64,000 nucleotides of DNA from Streptomyces sp. YIM 121038 (GTDB taxonomy: Bacteria > Actinomycetota > Actinomycetes > Streptomycetales > Streptomycetaceae): positions 9,856,001 to 9,920,000 of the forward strand of contig NZ_CP030771.1 in NCBI RefSeq assembly GCF_006088715.1, given 5' to 3'. The first letter of the stretch is position 1, and every line of letters begins with the position of its first letter. The notes under the pieces were generated by a model. That model did no database searches. It had not been told where the DNA came from and worked only from the letters and a program-made list of their open reading frames with translations. Below, one piece after another: positions 62,489 through 64,000 of the stretch. Made by a program: the position numbers and the translations under genes.

Positions 62489-63621
62489 ATCCAGCGGCGA
62501 ACCCGGCCCCGCCCGCGACGCGGGGGGCCATGCACCCCGTCCTGAGCGGCGTCGGCGCCGCCCTGCCCTCCCGCGTCATCGGCAACGACCACTTCCTGCC
62601 CCTGGACGCCACCGACGCCTGGATCACCCGGCGCACCGGCATCCGCACCCGGCACCGCCTCGGCCCCGGCGAGACCCTCGCCGATCTCGCGGAGCGCGCC
62701 GCGCGCGAGGCGCTCGCCGACGCGGGCCGCCACCCCCACGAGGTCGACCACGTCCTCGTGTGCACCATCACCCCGGACCGGATCACCCCCGGCATCGCCC
62801 CGGAGCTGGCCGCCCGCCTGGGCGCCGACGGACCGCCCGCCATCGACCTCAACGCGGCCTGTTCGGGCTTCGTCTACGCCCTCGACCACGCCTGCGCGCT
62901 CGTCGAGACCGGCCGTGCGGGCTGCGTACTGGTCTGTGCGGCGGAGGCCCTGTCCCGCATCACCGACCACCACGACCGCTCGACCGCCGTCCTGTTCGGC
63001 GACGCGGCGGGCGCCGTGGTGGTCACCGCCCACCCCACCGCCGAACGCCCCGTCTTCCTGCTCGGCTCCGACGGCAGGCACACCGAGCTGCTGTACGCGG
63101 ACCGGGACGAGCGCCTCCTGCGCATGGAGGGCCGCGAGGTCTTCGAGTTCGCCGTGGACAACATGACGGAGCAGACCCGCAAGGTCCTCGGCGCCGGCGG
63201 GATCGGCCTGGACGACGTCGACCTGTTCGTCGGCCACCAGGCCAACGCGCGGATCCTGCTGGCGGTGGCGGCCGAACTGGGGCTGCCGGACGCGCGTGTG
63301 GAAATCGCCGTCGACTCCGTGGGTAACACCTCCTCCGCCTCCATCCCGCACGCCCTGTGGCAGGCCCGTGAGCGCGGCCGACTGCCCGCGGGCGCCCGGA
63401 TCGTCATGGCGGCCTTCGGCGCGGGCTTCGTCTGGGGCGCCGGACTCATGCGCTGGAAGACGGACCGCCCACAGCACGACCGCACGCACCACCGCGACTC
63501 AGAGAGTTCCGAGCACGACCGCACGCACCACCCCGAGACAGACAGCCACGAGCACGACCGCACGCACCACACACCCACAGCCAATCCGAGTGACCAGGGA
63601 GACACCCCGTGTCAGAGGTGA
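62485..63621 (+). CDS. fabH: Beta-ketoacyl-ACP synthase III (FabH-like) with His-rich tail
   Basis: A 378-residue initiating ketosynthase. Cys in LNAACSGFVYALDHA, His in VGHQANARIL and Asn in SVGNTSSASIPHALW complete the FabH triad. WITRRTGIRTRHRL is the usual N-terminal signature. After the expected end (about residue 330, GAGLMRWK) comes a 47-residue His/Asp/Glu-rich tail encoded by a 39-bp tandem repeat. The start overlaps the AfsA-like gene (ATGA); the end overlaps the radical SAM gene by 13 bp. Confidence 0.92.
   Translation: MNPAANPAPPATRGAMHPVLSGVGAALPSRVIGNDHFLPLDATDAWITRRTGIRTRHRLGPGETLADLAERAAREALADAGRHPHEVDHVLVCTITPDRITPGIAPELAARLGADGPPAIDLNAACSGFVYALDHACALVETGRAGCVLVCAAEALSRITDHHDRSTAVLFGDAAGAVVVTAHPTAERPVFLLGSDGRHTELLYADRDERLLRMEGREVFEFAVDNMTEQTRKVLGAGGIGLDDVDLFVGHQANARILLAVAAELGLPDARVEIAVDSVGNTSSASIPHALWQARERGRLPAGARIVMAAFGAGFVWGAGLMRWKTDRPQHDRTHHRDSESSEHDRTHHPETDSHEHDRTHHTPTANPSDQGDTPCQR
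63473..63570 (+). repeat. 39-bp tandem repeat in the FabH tail, three copies
   Basis: AGCACGACCGCACGCACCAC occurs exactly at 63473-63492, 63512-63531 and 63551-63570, a period of 39 bp or 13 codons. Each copy encodes HDRTHH, preceded by acidic and Ser residues. Confidence 0.9.
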
Positions 63622-64000
63622 GTTCGCAGACACAGCGCTACTACCAGGGGGACAACCCCACCCGCCCCGTACCGTTCGACGGCGTCATGACGGTCTCGCA
63701 CTACATCATGCCGAACTTCGCCACGATGGACTGGCACCAGGTTCCGCGCGAGAAGGTCGTCGAGAACATCCACAGCCTGCAGGACCCGGGCGGCAACCTG
63801 AACGACCGGATCATGATGTACATCCATGTTCCGTACTGCAAGTCGTTCTGCCACTACTGCAACTTCAACCGGTTCCACTACCCCAAGCAGGATTCGGAGC
63901 GCCTGGAGCGGTACACCGACTACCTCATCAAGGAGATCGACTGGTACATGCGGCAACCGTACGTCCAGGCGCGGGAGTTCACCGGCATCTACATCGGCGG
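63609..64000 (+). CDS. HemN-like radical SAM enzyme, 5' part
   Basis: The first 130 residues of a radical SAM protein. The cluster motif is C77-x3-C81-x2-C84 in IHVPYCKSFCHYCNF, the HemN/coproporphyrinogen oxidase-like pattern, followed by FTGIYIGG, the glycine-rich SAM strand. HemN-like proteins in secondary metabolism include methyl and methylene transferases that build cyclopropanes (C10P, Jaw5). GTG 63609 has AGGGAG 8 nt upstream and lies inside the fabH end, so it is part of the operon. The remainder lies outside the window. Confidence 0.85.
   Translation, partial: MSEVSSQTQRYYQGDNPTRPVPFDGVMTVSHYIMPNFATMDWHQVPREKVVENIHSLQDPGGNLNDRIMMYIHVPYCKSFCHYCNFNRFHYPKQDSERLERYTDYLIKEIDWYMRQPYVQAREFTGIYIG

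Overview
The window is high-GC actinobacterial chromosome, almost certainly Streptomyces. GC at third codon positions is very high, GTG/ATG starts with GGAGG-type ribosome binding sites dominate, ATGA/GTGA stop-start overlaps are common, rare TTA codons occur, and the gene families (CtaD, DevS/DevR-type kinase pair, LAL-type LuxR regulator, RsbW-like ATPase, MbtH, AfsA-like hotdog protein) are typical of the genus. All calls come from reading the sequence and translations; no database was searched.

Left third (1 to about 20.6 kb): general or accessory functions. A partial cytochrome oxidase subunit I (ctaD); a GAF-GAF histidine kinase convergent with its NarL-type response regulator; a small VOC protein; a PadR repressor with a coupled membrane protein; another membrane protein; a GNAT acetyltransferase; an O-methyltransferase; a decayed aminoglycoside phosphotransferase-like gene; an RsbW-like ATPase; a 965-residue LuxR regulator; a secreted subtilase; an aliphatic amidase (amiE); a secreted type-B carboxylesterase; an ascorbate-type PTS (fused EIIA-EIIB plus EIIC); a YdcF-like protein; and a secreted CAP-domain protein.

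Middle (about 20.6 to 49.6 kb): a nonribosomal peptide cluster with unusual tailoring genes. An AMP-dependent ligase lies on the left edge. A stand-alone adenylation enzyme whose pocket residues read as proline-like is followed by a carrier-thioesterase protein and a B12-binding radical SAM enzyme. A minus-strand operon encodes an amino-acid hydroxylase of the proline 3-/4-hydroxylase type, a luciferase-like oxidoreductase, a TPP-dependent enzyme, a carrier-condensation protein and an exporter. Divergently, MbtH, an LmbB1-like single-domain VOC dioxygenase and an LmbB2-like hydroxylase precede two NRPS proteins (truncated C-A-T, then C-A-T-TE), a type II thioesterase, a TauD/SyrP-like oxygenase, an A-T protein with a glutamine-like pocket, and a P450. 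The LmbB1/LmbB2/F420-type combination points to a tyrosine-derived proline analogue, here with a TPP enzyme in the company where LmbA would be expected.

Right (about 50 to 64 kb, open at the edge): a flavin oxidoreductase, a third NRPS (TubC-like docking domain-C-A-T-TE) and a DHA2 exporter, then an enoyl-CoA hydratase facing a tightly coupled type II fatty-acid-like operon: FabG, acyl carrier protein, FabF, InhA-like enoyl reductase, AfsA-like double hotdog protein, FabH-like synthase and a HemN-like radical SAM enzyme running off the end. This set could build a dedicated, possibly radical-modified, acyl chain.

The most unexpected non-coding feature is a duplicated promoter-plus-leader block. 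About 350 to 370 bp upstream of and including the first codons of the amino-acid hydroxylase gene (34370-34740, minus strand) recurs in the opposite orientation at 22589-22937, ahead of the proline-type adenylation gene. Both copies keep an identical TTGACT / 17-bp spacer / TAnCGT promoter.
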